Positions 45,945 through 55,316 of a stretch of 64,000 nucleotides of DNA are shown one piece after another. Below the pieces are notes generated by a model that did not search any database, was not told the DNA's origin, and was given only the letters and a program-made list of their open reading frames with translations. The position numbers were made by a program, and so were the translations under genes. Positions within the stretch are counted from its first letter, which is position 1. Every line of letters starts with the position of its first letter. This DNA comes from Deinococcus ruber (GTDB lineage: Bacteria; Deinococcota; Deinococci; Deinococcales; Deinococcaceae), in the NCBI RefSeq assembly GCF_014648095.1, contig NZ_BMQL01000006.1, positions 124,001-188,000 on the forward strand. Reading direction: 5' to 3'.

Positions 45945-46577
45945 TCAGCCGGTTGCGCGTCCTATGACGGCAAAGAGCGGATCTCCGGTGCGCCGTCCAG
46001 CCTGCCGTGGGCTGCGGTCGAGCGGCACGATATCGGTCCAGTTGCCCGCTTCGGCCAGAAAATGCTGCACCAGTTCCAGATGGCCCGCGTCGTCGAGCGA
46101 GTGCCAGATCGCCACCGCCTTGCTGGGAAAACAGCGGTTGGAAAAGCTGATCACCACCGGCCCACCCGGCACCAGCACCCGCCCCAGATCGCGCAGCACT
46201 TCCACCGGGCGCGTCAGGTAATCGATAGAAACGGTGATGCCAGCCGCATCGAAGGAAGCTGCTTCAAAGGGAAGGAGCGGCGTGGTGTTGAGGTTCTGCA
46301 CCACCCATTCGCTCAGCCGGGGATTGCGTTCCAGTTCGGCGCGGTTGAGACCCAGACCCACCACCCGGCTGTAAGCCACCTCGGGCGGCAGATGGCTGAC
46401 CCAGCTGCTCATCAGATCGAGGATGCGCCCACCTGCCGGAAAGAATTCCCGGTACAGCTGAGTAACGGCAGCAATGGCCCCGTCGTCGATGTGCGTGACG
46501 TATCTGGGCTGCTGGTAGAACTGTTCGTCTGGCGTCTCGTCCTGGCGGCGAAAGGCAGCACTGGGCAGATCAGGCAT
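45945..46577 (-). CDS. SAM-dependent methyltransferase-like protein
   Basis: The 210-residue product has a class I methyltransferase core: GGRILDLMSSWVSHLP (motif I, with ILDLMSS instead of LDLGCG), GLGLNRAELERNPRL as the second strand with the acidic loop, PFEAASFDAAGITVSIDYL (motif post-II) and LVPGGPVVISFSNRCF. The substrate is unknown. ATG 46577 starts the family-like PDLPSAAFRRQDETPDEQF; a longer frame from 46631 has no better start signal. It is divergent from the TetR regulator gene. Confidence 0.75.
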   Translation of the reverse strand: MPDLPSAAFRRQDETPDEQFYQQPRYVTHIDDGAIAAVTQLYREFFPAGGRILDLMSSWVSHLPPEVAYSRVVGLGLNRAELERNPRLSEWVVQNLNTTPLLPFEAASFDAAGITVSIDYLTRPVEVLRDLGRVLVPGGPVVISFSNRCFPSKAVAIWHSLDDAGHLELVQHFLAEAGNWTDIVPLDRSPRQAGRRTGDPLFAVIGRATG

Positions 46578-46718
46578 ACCCGAAGTGTGCGCCAGTTCAG
46601 TGCCAGACACGGTAGTTTTGGAGCAGATCAAGGAAGCCTAAGGACACTTTGCGTTCCACTGCACGGTCAGAACTCGCTGGCTGCTGCGCTTCGGCACACA
46701 GACGTTCATGTTTCCCAC

Positions 46719-46750
46719 TTGACTCCGTCAGTGAGTGACTGTACACTCAC
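46719..46750 (+). promoter_or_regulatory. TetR-gene promoter with overlapping operator
   Basis: TTGACT (46719-46724), a 17-bp spacer and TACACT (46742-46747) form a near-consensus promoter six bases before the ATG at 46754, so the mRNA is leaderless. An inverted repeat, GTGAGTG-N6-CACTCAC (46731-46750), overlaps the -10 box and suits autorepression. A similar palindrome lies at 47365-47380. Confidence 0.7.
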
Positions 46751-46753
46751 TAC

Positions 46754-47314
46754 ATGCCCGATCTTCAGAGCACCCTTTCCACTTCGGATGTCCGGCGAGA
46801 AACGGTCATTCAGAGCGCGGTTCAGGTGTTCGCGCAGGCCGGGTATCTCGGAACACCCGTCAGTGCCATTGCCGAACACGCACACATCTCGCCCGCCTAT
46901 GTGTTCAAGCTCTTTCCTCGCAAGGAAGACCTGTTTGTCGCGGCTCTCACCCGCTGTTTTCTGCTGATCCAGACCGCTCTGGAACGCGGAGCCGTCGCTG
47001 CCGTATCACAGAGTCCGGCAGCCATTCTGGAGGCGATGGGCACAGCTTACGCGGCCCTGATCGCTGACCGCTCACTGCTGATGCTTCAGGTACACGCGCA
47101 GTCTGCGGCCTCGGTGCCAGAGATCGCGGCGGCGCTGCGCTCGGGCATCGGCCAGATCACCACCTTCGTCAAGGAGCGCTCACAGGCACCCGACGCGGCC
47201 GTTCAGCAGTTCATCGCCTTCGGACAGCTGTGCCACCTCATCACGGTGGCCGAACTCGACGACAACAGTGCCGACTGGGCACGCCTGCTGAGCCACGGCA
47301 TCCAGCATTTCTGA
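46754..47314 (+). CDS. TetR-family transcriptional regulator
   Basis: The 186-residue product has an N-terminal TetR helix-turn-helix (RRETVIQSAVQVFAQAGYLG, VSAIAEHAHISPAYVFKLFP, KEDLFVAAL) followed by an all-helical ligand domain without further signature. It is expected to repress its own gene and the quinone oxidoreductase gene downstream, because both have a GTGAGT/ACTCAC palindrome at the promoter. The start is leaderless. Confidence 0.9.
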   Translation: MPDLQSTLSTSDVRRETVIQSAVQVFAQAGYLGTPVSAIAEHAHISPAYVFKLFPRKEDLFVAALTRCFLLIQTALERGAVAAVSQSPAAILEAMGTAYAALIADRSLLMLQVHAQSAASVPEIAAALRSGIGQITTFVKERSQAPDAAVQQFIAFGQLCHLITVAELDDNSADWARLLSHGIQHF

Positions 47315-47364
47315 ACCGCTGGCAGTCAAGGAGAAACGAATATTCCGTACCGTTGGCTCTATCG

Positions 47365-47380
47365 GTGAGTGATTACTCAC
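47365..47380 (+). promoter_or_regulatory. Probable TetR operator before the oxidoreductase gene
   Basis: GTGAGT-GATT-ACTCAC lies 35 bases before the ATG of the downstream gene. The half-sites equal those of the palindrome at 46731-46750. Confidence 0.6.
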
Positions 47381-47414
47381 TCATTCCACCCCTCTCCCCT
47401 CTTCAGGAGCATCC

Positions 47415-48458
47415 ATGACTACTCCCAGCTACCTGCCCGCCCTCACCGAAGTCCTTCTGCCCGGCCTGGTCGAACCGTCCGGCCTTCAGCTTCAGCAGCG
47501 CCCCATGCCCACACCCGGCCCCGGCCACACACTCGTGCGGGTCGAGGCGACGGGCGTTTCGTTTGCCGAGCAGGGAATGCGCCGGGGCCGCTATCCCGGT
47601 CAGCCCAAATTCCCCTTCGTACCCGGCTACGACCTCGTCGGTACCGTCGTTCAGGTCGGCCCCGGCACAGACCAGAGTCTGCTGGGTCTGCGCGTTGCCG
47701 CCGCCACCAAGACGGGCGGGTGGGCCACACACGCGCTGGTTCCGGCCAACGACCTCGTGCCCGTTCCCGCCGCCGTCGACTCTGCCGAAGCCGAAACCGT
47801 CATCGTCAACGGCATCACCGCGTGGCAGATGCTGCACCGCCATGCCCGCGTACAGGCCGGACAGACCGTTGTGGTGCACGGTGCCAACGGCGGTGTCGGC
47901 AACCTCCTGGTGCAGCTTGCCCGGCACGCGGGCCTGCGGGTGATCGGGACGGCAGCCCCGCGCCACCACGCCGCCCTGCGAGAACTGGGCGCAGAACCTC
48001 TCGACTACGCCGCTCCAGACCTGGACGCGCAGATACGTGCCCTCGCGCCTGCGGGCGTGCAGGGCGTGTTCGATCATCTGGGCCTCGACAGTGCGCGGCA
48101 CTCCTTCCGGCTGCTGAAACGTGGCGGCACGCTGGTGGTGTACGGCACCGCCAACGATCTGAAGACCAATGAGTCGGTGCTGGTGCTGTTTGCCCGGATG
48201 ATCGGTCAGCTGGTGGCATGGAACGCCCTCCCGAATGGCCGCCGGGCCACCTTCTACGACTTCTGGGGCGGCAAGACCCTCACGCCTGCCACCTTCCGCC
48301 GTCATCAGCACCAAGACCTCGGGCACGTTCTGGAGCTGCTGGCGCAGGGGCAGATCAGGGCGCAGATCGCCGCCCGCTTTCCCCTTCAGGAAGTCAGCCG
48401 GGCCATGGAACTCGCGGAGTCGCGCACGGTACTCGGCAAGGTCATCCTGCTCCCCTGA
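47415..48458 (+). CDS. Quinone oxidoreductase-like MDR-family protein
   Basis: The 347-residue product is a medium-chain dehydrogenase/reductase. It has a GroES-like N-terminal domain (GHTLVRVEATGVSFAEQGMRRG, PFVPGYDLVGTVVQVG) and a Rossmann domain with VVVHGANGGVGNLLVQLARHAG binding NADPH. The Zn-binding Cys/His ligands of alcohol dehydrogenases are absent, pointing to the zeta-crystallin/quinone reductase branch. It would reduce quinones or enones in the cytosol. It is preceded by a TetR operator-like site and AGGAG. Confidence 0.88.
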   Translation: MTTPSYLPALTEVLLPGLVEPSGLQLQQRPMPTPGPGHTLVRVEATGVSFAEQGMRRGRYPGQPKFPFVPGYDLVGTVVQVGPGTDQSLLGLRVAAATKTGGWATHALVPANDLVPVPAAVDSAEAETVIVNGITAWQMLHRHARVQAGQTVVVHGANGGVGNLLVQLARHAGLRVIGTAAPRHHAALRELGAEPLDYAAPDLDAQIRALAPAGVQGVFDHLGLDSARHSFRLLKRGGTLVVYGTANDLKTNESVLVLFARMIGQLVAWNALPNGRRATFYDFWGGKTLTPATFRRHQHQDLGHVLELLAQGQIRAQIAARFPLQEVSRAMELAESRTVLGKVILLP

Positions 48459-48522
48459 GCCGCACGGACAGGGTTGCCCGTCGTCCTCCGGTAAAAAGCT
48501 GGCGGCGGGCTTACCCTGGGGT

Positions 48523-49413
48523 ATGACGGCAAGCGGCAGCAACGTGGTGATCAGTGTTGACATGGAGGGCGTCTGCGGTGTGAGTTCCTGGGTGCAGGTC
48601 AGTCCGCCCGAATTCGGGGGGCTGGTCAGCGGCGCAGAGTACGAGCGCACCCGCCTGCGAATGACACAGGAAGCGGTGTGCGCCGTACTGGGAGCGCTGG
48701 AAGGTGGAGCGAACGAGGTGCTGATCGCAGACTCGCACGACACCATGCGGAACCTGATTCCTGAGGCCCTGGACATCCCGGAGGAGTATCAGGAGCGGGT
48801 GCGCTTCGTATCGGGTGGCGACCGGCCACTGAGCATGGTGCAGGGAGTCGAAGAACCCGGCGTGGCCGCCCTGCTGATGATCGGCTACCACGCCCGCGCC
48901 GGCACTCCCGGAGCGCCCCTGGCACACACCTGGAACGGCTTTGTGCGCGACTTCCGCATCAACGGGCAGGCCACCGGAGAACCCGGACTCAATGCGCTGG
49001 TGGCGGGGCATTACGGTGTGCCGGTGGCCCTGATCAGCGGAGACGATATCGCGGTGGCGCAGGTGCAGGCCGAACTGGGGCCGGGCGTGGTGGGCGTGGC
49101 AGTCAAACGCGGCCTGGGAATGTTCAGCGCGGTGCATCTGCACCCGCAGCACGCCCAGCGACTGATTCGGCGCGGCGCGAAGGAAGCGGTGAGCCGCACG
49201 CTGGAAAGGGCCGCCACACCGTACCGCACGGCCTGGCCCGCCCGCGCCGAACTGGCCTTCGACCATCAGGCGCGGGCGGCTGCCTGCGAGCGTGTTCCCG
49301 GCATCGTCCGTATCGATGCGGTCACAGTCGGGTATACCAGTCCAGACGCGCTGCATCTGTTCCAGACCTTCCGCATGCTGGCAAAAGTGGCAGAGGTGCG
49401 CCTCGACGGCTAA
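48523..49413 (+). CDS. M55-family D-aminopeptidase (DppA-like)
   Basis: The 296-residue product carries the DppA-type zinc site residues in NVVISVDMEGVCGVSSW (Asp and Glu), ADSHDTMRNL and IGYHARAG. HTWNGFVRDFRINGQATGE is a further family marker. M55 enzymes release D-amino acids from small peptides such as those from peptidoglycan turnover. ATG 48523 follows TACCCT (48512-48517) by five bases and no Shine-Dalgarno sequence, so it is probably leaderless. It stands alone. Confidence 0.88.
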   Translation: MTASGSNVVISVDMEGVCGVSSWVQVSPPEFGGLVSGAEYERTRLRMTQEAVCAVLGALEGGANEVLIADSHDTMRNLIPEALDIPEEYQERVRFVSGGDRPLSMVQGVEEPGVAALLMIGYHARAGTPGAPLAHTWNGFVRDFRINGQATGEPGLNALVAGHYGVPVALISGDDIAVAQVQAELGPGVVGVAVKRGLGMFSAVHLHPQHAQRLIRRGAKEAVSRTLERAATPYRTAWPARAELAFDHQARAAACERVPGIVRIDAVTVGYTSPDALHLFQTFRMLAKVAEVRLDG

Positions 49414-49585
49414 CCGATTGACGGACGGACACGGGGACAGGCAGCCCCGACCCTACACATCCCGTCTCGGTCACGGCCTCGATCTGCTTGCGGATTTCCA
49501 GACCCAGCGGCATGACACTGGGCCGCACACTGCCAGCAGCGGGCCTGATCTTCAGCAGTGCGTCTACGGCGGCGCTGCTTCCTGC

Positions 49586-51451
49586 TCATTCCTTTCCCCT
49601 GTCTCGCCGGAAGAGCGCCAGGAACGCTTCCACCACCTTCGGATCGAAGTGCCGCCCCGCCTGCCGCTGAATTTCCTGCATGGCCTCCAGCGGATCCCAG
49701 GCGTCTTTGTACGGACGGCTGCTGATCAGGGCGTCGTACACGTCGCACACGGCAAAAATACGCGCCTCCAGCGGAATTTCCTCGTTGGCGAGTCCGTCGG
49801 GATAGCCGCTGCCGTCCCAGCGCTCATGATGGTGCCGGATCACCTCCAGCGTGGGCGCCGACAACCCCGGCAGGCGCGACGCCAGCTCCCAGCCACGGGT
49901 GGTGTGCGTCTGCATCACGTTCCACTCTTCGGGCGTCAATTTGTCGGGCTTGTGCAGAATCGAATCGGGAATCACCAGCTTTCCCAGATCGTGCAGAAAC
50001 GCCCCGACCTGAAGATGATTCAGCGCCGGGGGCAGCAGGCCGAGCGACTGGCCGAGGCGGGTTGCCAGATGAGCCGCACGCCCGGTATGTCCGTGTGTTT
50101 CGAGGTCGCGGGCTTCAAGAACGAGGCCAAACGTCAGCAGACCCGCTTCGAGCGTGGCACGAACTTCATGGATGACCCGGCGGAGTTCCAGGGCGTGTTC
50201 CAGGCGCAGCGCCGTCAACTCCATGATCTTGCGCATGTGGGGCGTGATGGTCTGCCAGCGGTCGATGGTGAACAGGCTCAGCACCGCCGTGATCTCGCCC
50301 TGAGTTCGCACCGGAGTCAGCACGACGCTTTTCACTCCCAGAGTCACCAGCGACGGTATGCCTCTCGCCTCCGAGGCGTAATCGGTGCTCCACACGGTCT
50401 GCTGAGTCTGCCGCATCTGAAGCGCCAGCCCGGAAATCGGCTCACGGACATTCAGCGGCGGGTTGAAGGCCGGGTTCCCGGAGCGACTGGCCCGGTGGGT
50501 GTGAAACTCCATGCCGTCTTCCCAGGCGGTGCAGAGGGCCAGATCGAAGTCGAGCAGATGCAGCAGGTTGTCGAGGGCGTGCTGGATGATGTCGTTGGGA
50601 TCGTGCAGCGTCGCCAGATGCTTGGAAAATTCGATGAAGGCCAGCGCTTCCCAGTCGCCGGGCAGCGTGTCGTTCAGCCGGGCCTTCTGGTTCTGAAGTG
50701 CCTCGTCGGCCACCGCGAACGCCCGTTCAAACGGCGTATCCGCCTGCCACACGGTCATTCCGACGCTGAAGGTCGTCACGCCGGGAAAAGGCGGCGGCAC
50801 CTGCTGCCCGGCCTCTGCCAGCACGGCTGTCAGCGCGGCAGGGTCGTCGCCGGGCAGCAAAATCACAAATTCGTCACCGCCCCAGCGGGCCATCAACGCT
50901 TCGGAGGGTAAGTGTTGCAGGACAGACCGTGCAACCTGCCGGATGTACTGATCGCCTCCGCTGTGCCCACGAAGAGTGTTGACCGCCTTCAGACGGTTGA
51001 GGTCGATCACGGCCAGCACCGCTGGCAGCGAAACGTTCTGCTGCATCTGAATGAAACTCAGGCGGGTAAAGCACCCGGTCAGGACGTCGCGTTCAGCCGC
51101 GTCGCTGGCTGGAGCATTCCACAGCAGACGGCGCACATGAACGATGACGCCGCCCGCATTCGGATACAGCACGATGCCGACCCAGCCACGGTGGCGTCGT
51201 CCAAAGGTTTCAAACTCGCAGCGCTCCTGCGTGTCGATGGCCTGCTGATACAGCTCGATCACGTCCTGAGGCGGACGGGCGGGCAGCCCATCTTCGAGCC
51301 GTTTCCCCAGAACCTCATGCGCCTGAACATTCCAGGTGTTCAGGGCAAAAGCATTGACATAGGTAAAACGCCGCTCGGCATCCAGAATGTACATGACATC
51401 CTGGATGTAATCGAAGGAGCTGGGGTCAAAGGCGGCCAGTGTGTTGGACAC
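49586..51451 (-). CDS. PAS-GGDEF-GAF-HD-GYP protein (cyclic di-GMP metabolism)
   Basis: The 621-residue product has, in order, PAS (about 10-110: VMYILDAERRFTYVNAFAL), GGDEF (about 115-260: VIDLNRLKAVNTLRGHSGGD and intact WGGDEFVILL), GAF (about 275-420) and HD-GYP (about 430-615: AFLHDLGKLVIPD, HHHERWDGSGYPDGL). Both the synthase loop and the phosphodiesterase HD...GYP motif are intact, so the protein could make and degrade cyclic di-GMP under PAS/GAF control. There is no membrane segment. It appears monocistronic. Confidence 0.92.
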   Translation of the reverse strand: MSNTLAAFDPSSFDYIQDVMYILDAERRFTYVNAFALNTWNVQAHEVLGKRLEDGLPARPPQDVIELYQQAIDTQERCEFETFGRRHRGWVGIVLYPNAGGVIVHVRRLLWNAPASDAAERDVLTGCFTRLSFIQMQQNVSLPAVLAVIDLNRLKAVNTLRGHSGGDQYIRQVARSVLQHLPSEALMARWGGDEFVILLPGDDPAALTAVLAEAGQQVPPPFPGVTTFSVGMTVWQADTPFERAFAVADEALQNQKARLNDTLPGDWEALAFIEFSKHLATLHDPNDIIQHALDNLLHLLDFDLALCTAWEDGMEFHTHRASRSGNPAFNPPLNVREPISGLALQMRQTQQTVWSTDYASEARGIPSLVTLGVKSVVLTPVRTQGEITAVLSLFTIDRWQTITPHMRKIMELTALRLEHALELRRVIHEVRATLEAGLLTFGLVLEARDLETHGHTGRAAHLATRLGQSLGLLPPALNHLQVGAFLHDLGKLVIPDSILHKPDKLTPEEWNVMQTHTTRGWELASRLPGLSAPTLEVIRHHHERWDGSGYPDGLANEEIPLEARIFAVCDVYDALISSRPYKDAWDPLEAMQEIQRQAGRHFDPKVVEAFLALFRRDRGKE

Positions 51452-51557
51452 CTTTCAGAATAGACTGGAGCATCATGCACTGCTATGACACGGAAGAGAC
51501 GATGAGCGGCCTTCCGAAGAAATCAGCGCTGCCTGTGTCAAAGAGCCGTCTTACATC

Positions 51558-51746
51558 TCAGCTATGACCTAGGTCGGAATCGTCTGACGGGCGACCGTGC
51601 CTTCCGATGCCGTCGGCGCTGATGTGATCGTCTGAGACGGTACCGGGCTGCCCGGACGTGCTGTGTTCTCCGGGTGTCGGCTGAGTCGGCTGAGCGGGCT
51701 GCGTGGCTGTGGGCTTCTGCGCGGCTTCATCTTCTTTCTGAGTCAT
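51558..51746 (-). CDS. Small Ser/Thr/Pro-rich hypothetical protein
   Basis: A 62-residue frame preceded by GGAGG with good spacing, which argues that it is real. The sequence is polar and repetitive (TQPAQPTQPTP) with an Asp/Ser/His-rich end, no Cys, no signal peptide and no recognised domain. It lies between the HD-GYP gene and the first regulator of the peptide locus. It could be disordered and unrelated, or a further leader-like peptide. Confidence 0.45.
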   Translation of the reverse strand: MTQKEDEAAQKPTATQPAQPTQPTPGEHSTSGQPGTVSDDHISADGIGRHGRPSDDSDLGHS

Positions 51747-51978
51747 TCCAAGCCTCCGGGCACCGGCTGGGCGTCACCGGACAGCGCCTTCCGTATCGGC
51801 CAGCGCCCTATAACTTGATCGTCTCGCGCCAGCACCGAGAGCCGTTCAGAATGCCGTGAAGCCGCCTTGAGAACGCCTCGGCAGCAGACACATGATGACC
51901 TGACCGGCTGCACCCGGCCCCACCGATGAAGCCGGTCAGACCACGGCAGCAGCGGCGTGCAGTAGACTCACCGGGTCT

Positions 51979-54861
51979 ATGGACAAGGCGCGTCAGGTTT
52001 CGGCTATTCCCCGTCCAGCGCGATTTGAACGCCCTCGCCCCCGTCTGCTGACGGCCCTGGCAGGGAATCTGGACGTGCCGCTGGTGGTCCTGGCGGCACC
52101 CGCCGGGTATGGCAAAACCACCCTGCTGGCGCAGTACGCCCGCAGCACCACCCGTCCGGTTGCGTGGTGCCGGGTGCAGCCACACGACGGCCCCGCCGAG
52201 GTGGTCGCCCGCCTGTCGGTAGGCCTGCCCGACCTGCAGACACACCTGACGGCAGACCCCAGAACGCCGCCCGACGCGCTGGCTCGGCGGCTGGCAGCAG
52301 CCCTGGCTGTCAGAAACGCTGGCACCGATCTGATCGTGGACAACCTGGAAAGTGAAACGCTGGCACCCTGGCTCGGCCAGCTGGCAGATCTGCTGGAGGA
52401 AGGCCACCGCCTGCTGATCAGCACATACACCACTGCCGGACTTCGGCTGGCGCGGCGGCTGGCCGAGGGCGGCGCACTGGTGCTGGACGCTGCCGATCTG
52501 GCGTTCGATCCGCAGGAGACGCGGGCGTACCTCGACAGCCGGGGCCAGATGGCCGAACCGGCGGTGCTGGCACAGCTCGCCGGCTGGCCTGCCGGACTGG
52601 CCCTCTCGGCGCACGGCGTGCTGCGGTACGCTGCTGTTGACGATCTGGTTCTGGAGGCGCTGGACGCCGTACCAGAGCGTCTCCGCCGCTGTCTTCCGGC
52701 ACTGGCACCGCTGGACATCTGGACCGAGGAGACGGCGGCCCGACTCGCTCCAGACTTTCCACCGGGCGGGCTGGCGGTGGTCCAGCGCTCGGGGCTGCCG
52801 ATCTCAGCGCTGAGGGGGAACGCCTTTCAACCTCACCGGCTGCTGCTTCAGGTGCTCGACACGCTGCTGAACCGCAATCCGGAACGCGCCCGGCAGGCCC
52901 GCACCGAGGCGGCCCGGCTGAGCGAAGACGCAGGCGACCTGGACCGGGCTGCCGAACTGTACCTTCAGGCCGGCTGTCCAGGCGACGCCGTGCGGCTGGC
53001 ACACACGCTGGTACCTCGCTACCGTGACCGGGGCGAGCATCGCCGCACGCGGTCACTGCTGGAAGCCCTGCCGCTGCCGCTGCTGCCACCCGCCCTCCAG
53101 GAACGGCTGGCGTGGGCGCAACTGGAAACAGGCCACGCATATCAGGGAGAAGCCACGCTTCAGCGCCTGCTGGAGACCGGCAGACTGACCCCCGCGGGCC
53201 ACGCGTCTCTGGCGATGGTGCGGGGCCGACAGGGACGGACGGCAGAGCAACTCGAACTGGCCCGCGAGGGGCTTCGGCAGGCCGAGGCCGGGCCAGCTGC
53301 GCCCTCGCTGTACTGGCCGCTGGCGTATGCGGCGCTGCAACTCGGGCATCTTCAGGAAGCCGAGGCGGTGGCTGACCGCGCCGTGCTGAGCGCTGGTCAG
53401 AGTGGAGATCAGGTACGGTTGGCCGAAGCGTGGCAGCTTCAGAGTCTGGTGTGGCGGCAGACTCGCCCGGGCGACGAGGCCGAACGTCCCCTGATCCGGG
53501 CGCAACAGATCTACGAGGCGCTCGGGTGGTCTGCGCCAGCCGCCGCCGTGCAGCTGGACGCAGTTGATCTGGCGGTCCGCCGGGGTCGGCTGGACGGCGC
53601 GTTGGCTCAGCTTCAGGCCACCGAACACGCCTTCGCGCCCGATCAATACGCCCACCGGGTCATCCGGCTGCGACTTCTGGCCACGGTGGAGCGCCGACTC
53701 GGTCAGCCCGAGCGGGCCGAGGATACGCTCCGAACGGCGCTGAAGGTGGCACAGGGCGGCAGATTGGCCCCCGAAAGCGTCGGCGTGTCACTGGAACTCG
53801 CAGACACGCTGCTGCAACTGGGAGCGGTGGGAGAGGCAACCGGATGGCTCATGCTCGCGCCCCCGCTGGCTTGGCCGCTTTCCAGGGCTGTCCTTCAGAG
53901 CGTGGCTCAGGGCACACCGCTGGACGCACAGCACGCCGAGGTACACGCACACCCCGACGCCGAAACCAGACTCCGCGCCCTGCTGCTGCTGGCAGAGACG
54001 GGCACGCCGGAAGCGCTGCACGCGGCGCAACAGGAACTCGGCAGAAGTCCACACGCCCGCTTGCTGCATAATGATCTGGCCCTGCGCCGCCGCCTACAGG
54101 CCACGCCCGCCGCGGCGCTGCTGACCGCCCCGGACGCCGCTGAAGCACGGCAGACCGAGGTGCCACACCCCGGCCTGATCCTGAACATCCGGACGCTGGG
54201 CGACATGCAGGTACAGCTGAACGGCCAGTCCGTCAGCATCGGACTTGCCAAGGCCCGAGAGGTACTGGTGTGGCTCGCGCTGCACAGTTCCGGCTCACGA
54301 GATGAACTGGTAACGGCGCTGTGGAACGGCTCTGCCGAGGAGCGGCACGCCGAATACTTCCGGGTGGCTGTCCGGCGGCTCCGTGCGGCCCTGCGTACCC
54401 GGCTTCCGCTCGGCCTGGATCCACTTCCCTACGACGGCGGACGATACCGGCTGGACGCGGGCCTGACCGTGCAGCTCGACGTGGCCGGAGTGCCCGATGC
54501 CGGGTGGCTGCGGCCTTTTCTGCCGGGCGTGGAAAGCGAGTGGGTACAGCAGCGCCGCGCCCAGTATGCAGCCAGCGCTGTCTCGGCCCTGCTCGACCGT
54601 GCAGCGAGCCTGCCGCTGGCGCAGGCCACCGAGACGTATCAGCTGATCCTGAGCGCCGATCCACTGGTGGGGGCGGCACACGAGGCACTGATTCTGACGC
54701 TGTGCCGGGCAGATGCATTCCCCCGCGCACGGCAGGCCCTGGCCGCCTATCAGGACATGCTGCGCCTGGAGTACCGACTGCCGCTACCCGCCCGTTTTTT
54801 CAGCCAGTTGCCGCCTGCCCTGGAAGAAGGCGGCAGGGATTCCCAGAGCGTTCCCACCTGA
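51979..54861 (+). CDS. Large STAND ATPase regulator with C-terminal winged helix/BTAD
   Basis: The 960-residue product starts with a MalT-like ATPase (Walker A APAGYGKTTLL near 38-48, Walker B-like DLIVDNLES). The middle is helical TPR-like repeats. From about 734 it has an OmpR-type winged helix (LNIRTLGDMQVQLNGQ, SRDELVTALWNGS, RVAVRRLRAALR), followed by a BTAD-like helical end (AQATETYQLILSADPLVGAA). The DNA-binding part is thus C-terminal, the reverse of classical SARPs. It is a likely activator of the downstream peptide locus. TAGACT lies ten bases before the ATG. Confidence 0.83.
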   Translation: MDKARQVSAIPRPARFERPRPRLLTALAGNLDVPLVVLAAPAGYGKTTLLAQYARSTTRPVAWCRVQPHDGPAEVVARLSVGLPDLQTHLTADPRTPPDALARRLAAALAVRNAGTDLIVDNLESETLAPWLGQLADLLEEGHRLLISTYTTAGLRLARRLAEGGALVLDAADLAFDPQETRAYLDSRGQMAEPAVLAQLAGWPAGLALSAHGVLRYAAVDDLVLEALDAVPERLRRCLPALAPLDIWTEETAARLAPDFPPGGLAVVQRSGLPISALRGNAFQPHRLLLQVLDTLLNRNPERARQARTEAARLSEDAGDLDRAAELYLQAGCPGDAVRLAHTLVPRYRDRGEHRRTRSLLEALPLPLLPPALQERLAWAQLETGHAYQGEATLQRLLETGRLTPAGHASLAMVRGRQGRTAEQLELAREGLRQAEAGPAAPSLYWPLAYAALQLGHLQEAEAVADRAVLSAGQSGDQVRLAEAWQLQSLVWRQTRPGDEAERPLIRAQQIYEALGWSAPAAAVQLDAVDLAVRRGRLDGALAQLQATEHAFAPDQYAHRVIRLRLLATVERRLGQPERAEDTLRTALKVAQGGRLAPESVGVSLELADTLLQLGAVGEATGWLMLAPPLAWPLSRAVLQSVAQGTPLDAQHAEVHAHPDAETRLRALLLLAETGTPEALHAAQQELGRSPHARLLHNDLALRRRLQATPAAALLTAPDAAEARQTEVPHPGLILNIRTLGDMQVQLNGQSVSIGLAKAREVLVWLALHSSGSRDELVTALWNGSAEERHAEYFRVAVRRLRAALRTRLPLGLDPLPYDGGRYRLDAGLTVQLDVAGVPDAGWLRPFLPGVESEWVQQRRAQYAASAVSALLDRAASLPLAQATETYQLILSADPLVGAAHEALILTLCRADAFPRARQALAAYQDMLRLEYRLPLPARFFSQLPPALEEGGRDSQSVPT

Positions 54862-54891
54862 ACATGCACACTGCTTCACGAGGTGCCCACT

Positions 54892-55149
54892 ATGATCCGT
54901 GCCCACCGTCTGTTCGCGCTGACCATTTCGACCCTGTTCCTCTGTGCGCCCGCCGCGCTCCTTCCGCTTTCTGCTTCTGCTGCTCAGGGCAGAACAGCAC
55001 TGATTCTGGACTGCTGCGGCTGGCTCTGCCCAGGCTGCGGCCTCGTTGAGCCGGGCGGCGACAACGCCCTGACGCCCCGCTGGATCACCCCGGCCCAACG
55101 AACAGACCTGGCAGCGGACCCACACGGGATCAGCCGCATTGTGAGCTGA
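54892..55149 (+). CDS. Small exported Cys-rich peptide
   Basis: The 85-residue product has a Sec signal (basic MIRAHR, hydrophobic LTISTLFLCAPAALLPL, cleavage likely after SASA). The mature part of about 54 residues begins with four cysteines in nine residues (DCCGWLCPGC). GAGGTG precedes the ATG at 54892 with normal spacing, 30 bases after the regulator stop, so the two are probably co-transcribed. No family was recognised. It could bind metal or heme, form disulfides, or be a signal or antimicrobial peptide. A hairpin follows. Confidence 0.6.
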   Translation: MIRAHRLFALTISTLFLCAPAALLPLSASAAQGRTALILDCCGWLCPGCGLVEPGGDNALTPRWITPAQRTDLAADPHGISRIVS

Positions 55150-55200
55150 TACGAAGTTGTGGCCTGATACGGAGGTCGGCCCCAGCCCAGCAGCAGGCGG

Positions 55201-55241
55201 GGCCAGACCCACCAGTCGCCCACGGCTCCCGGTGGGCGGCC
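55201..55241 (+). terminator. Hairpin after the Cys-rich peptide gene
   Basis: GGCC (55201-55204) and CCCACC (55208-55213) pair with GGTGGG (55231-55236) and GGCC (55238-55241) around a small internal loop. There is no T run. Confidence 0.4.
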
Positions 55242-55316
55242 CTGGTCAGATGACGACCCGGCAGCGCTCTACGTCTTCAGGCAGTGCAATCACCACTGCT
55301 GCCCTGGAACCTGCCG

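Noticed and set aside
49414..49585. Possible protein remnant on the minus strand (segment VMPLGLEIRKQIEAVTETG)
   Set aside because: It looks protein-like but could not be assigned to a family, is short, and has no start or Shine-Dalgarno sequence.
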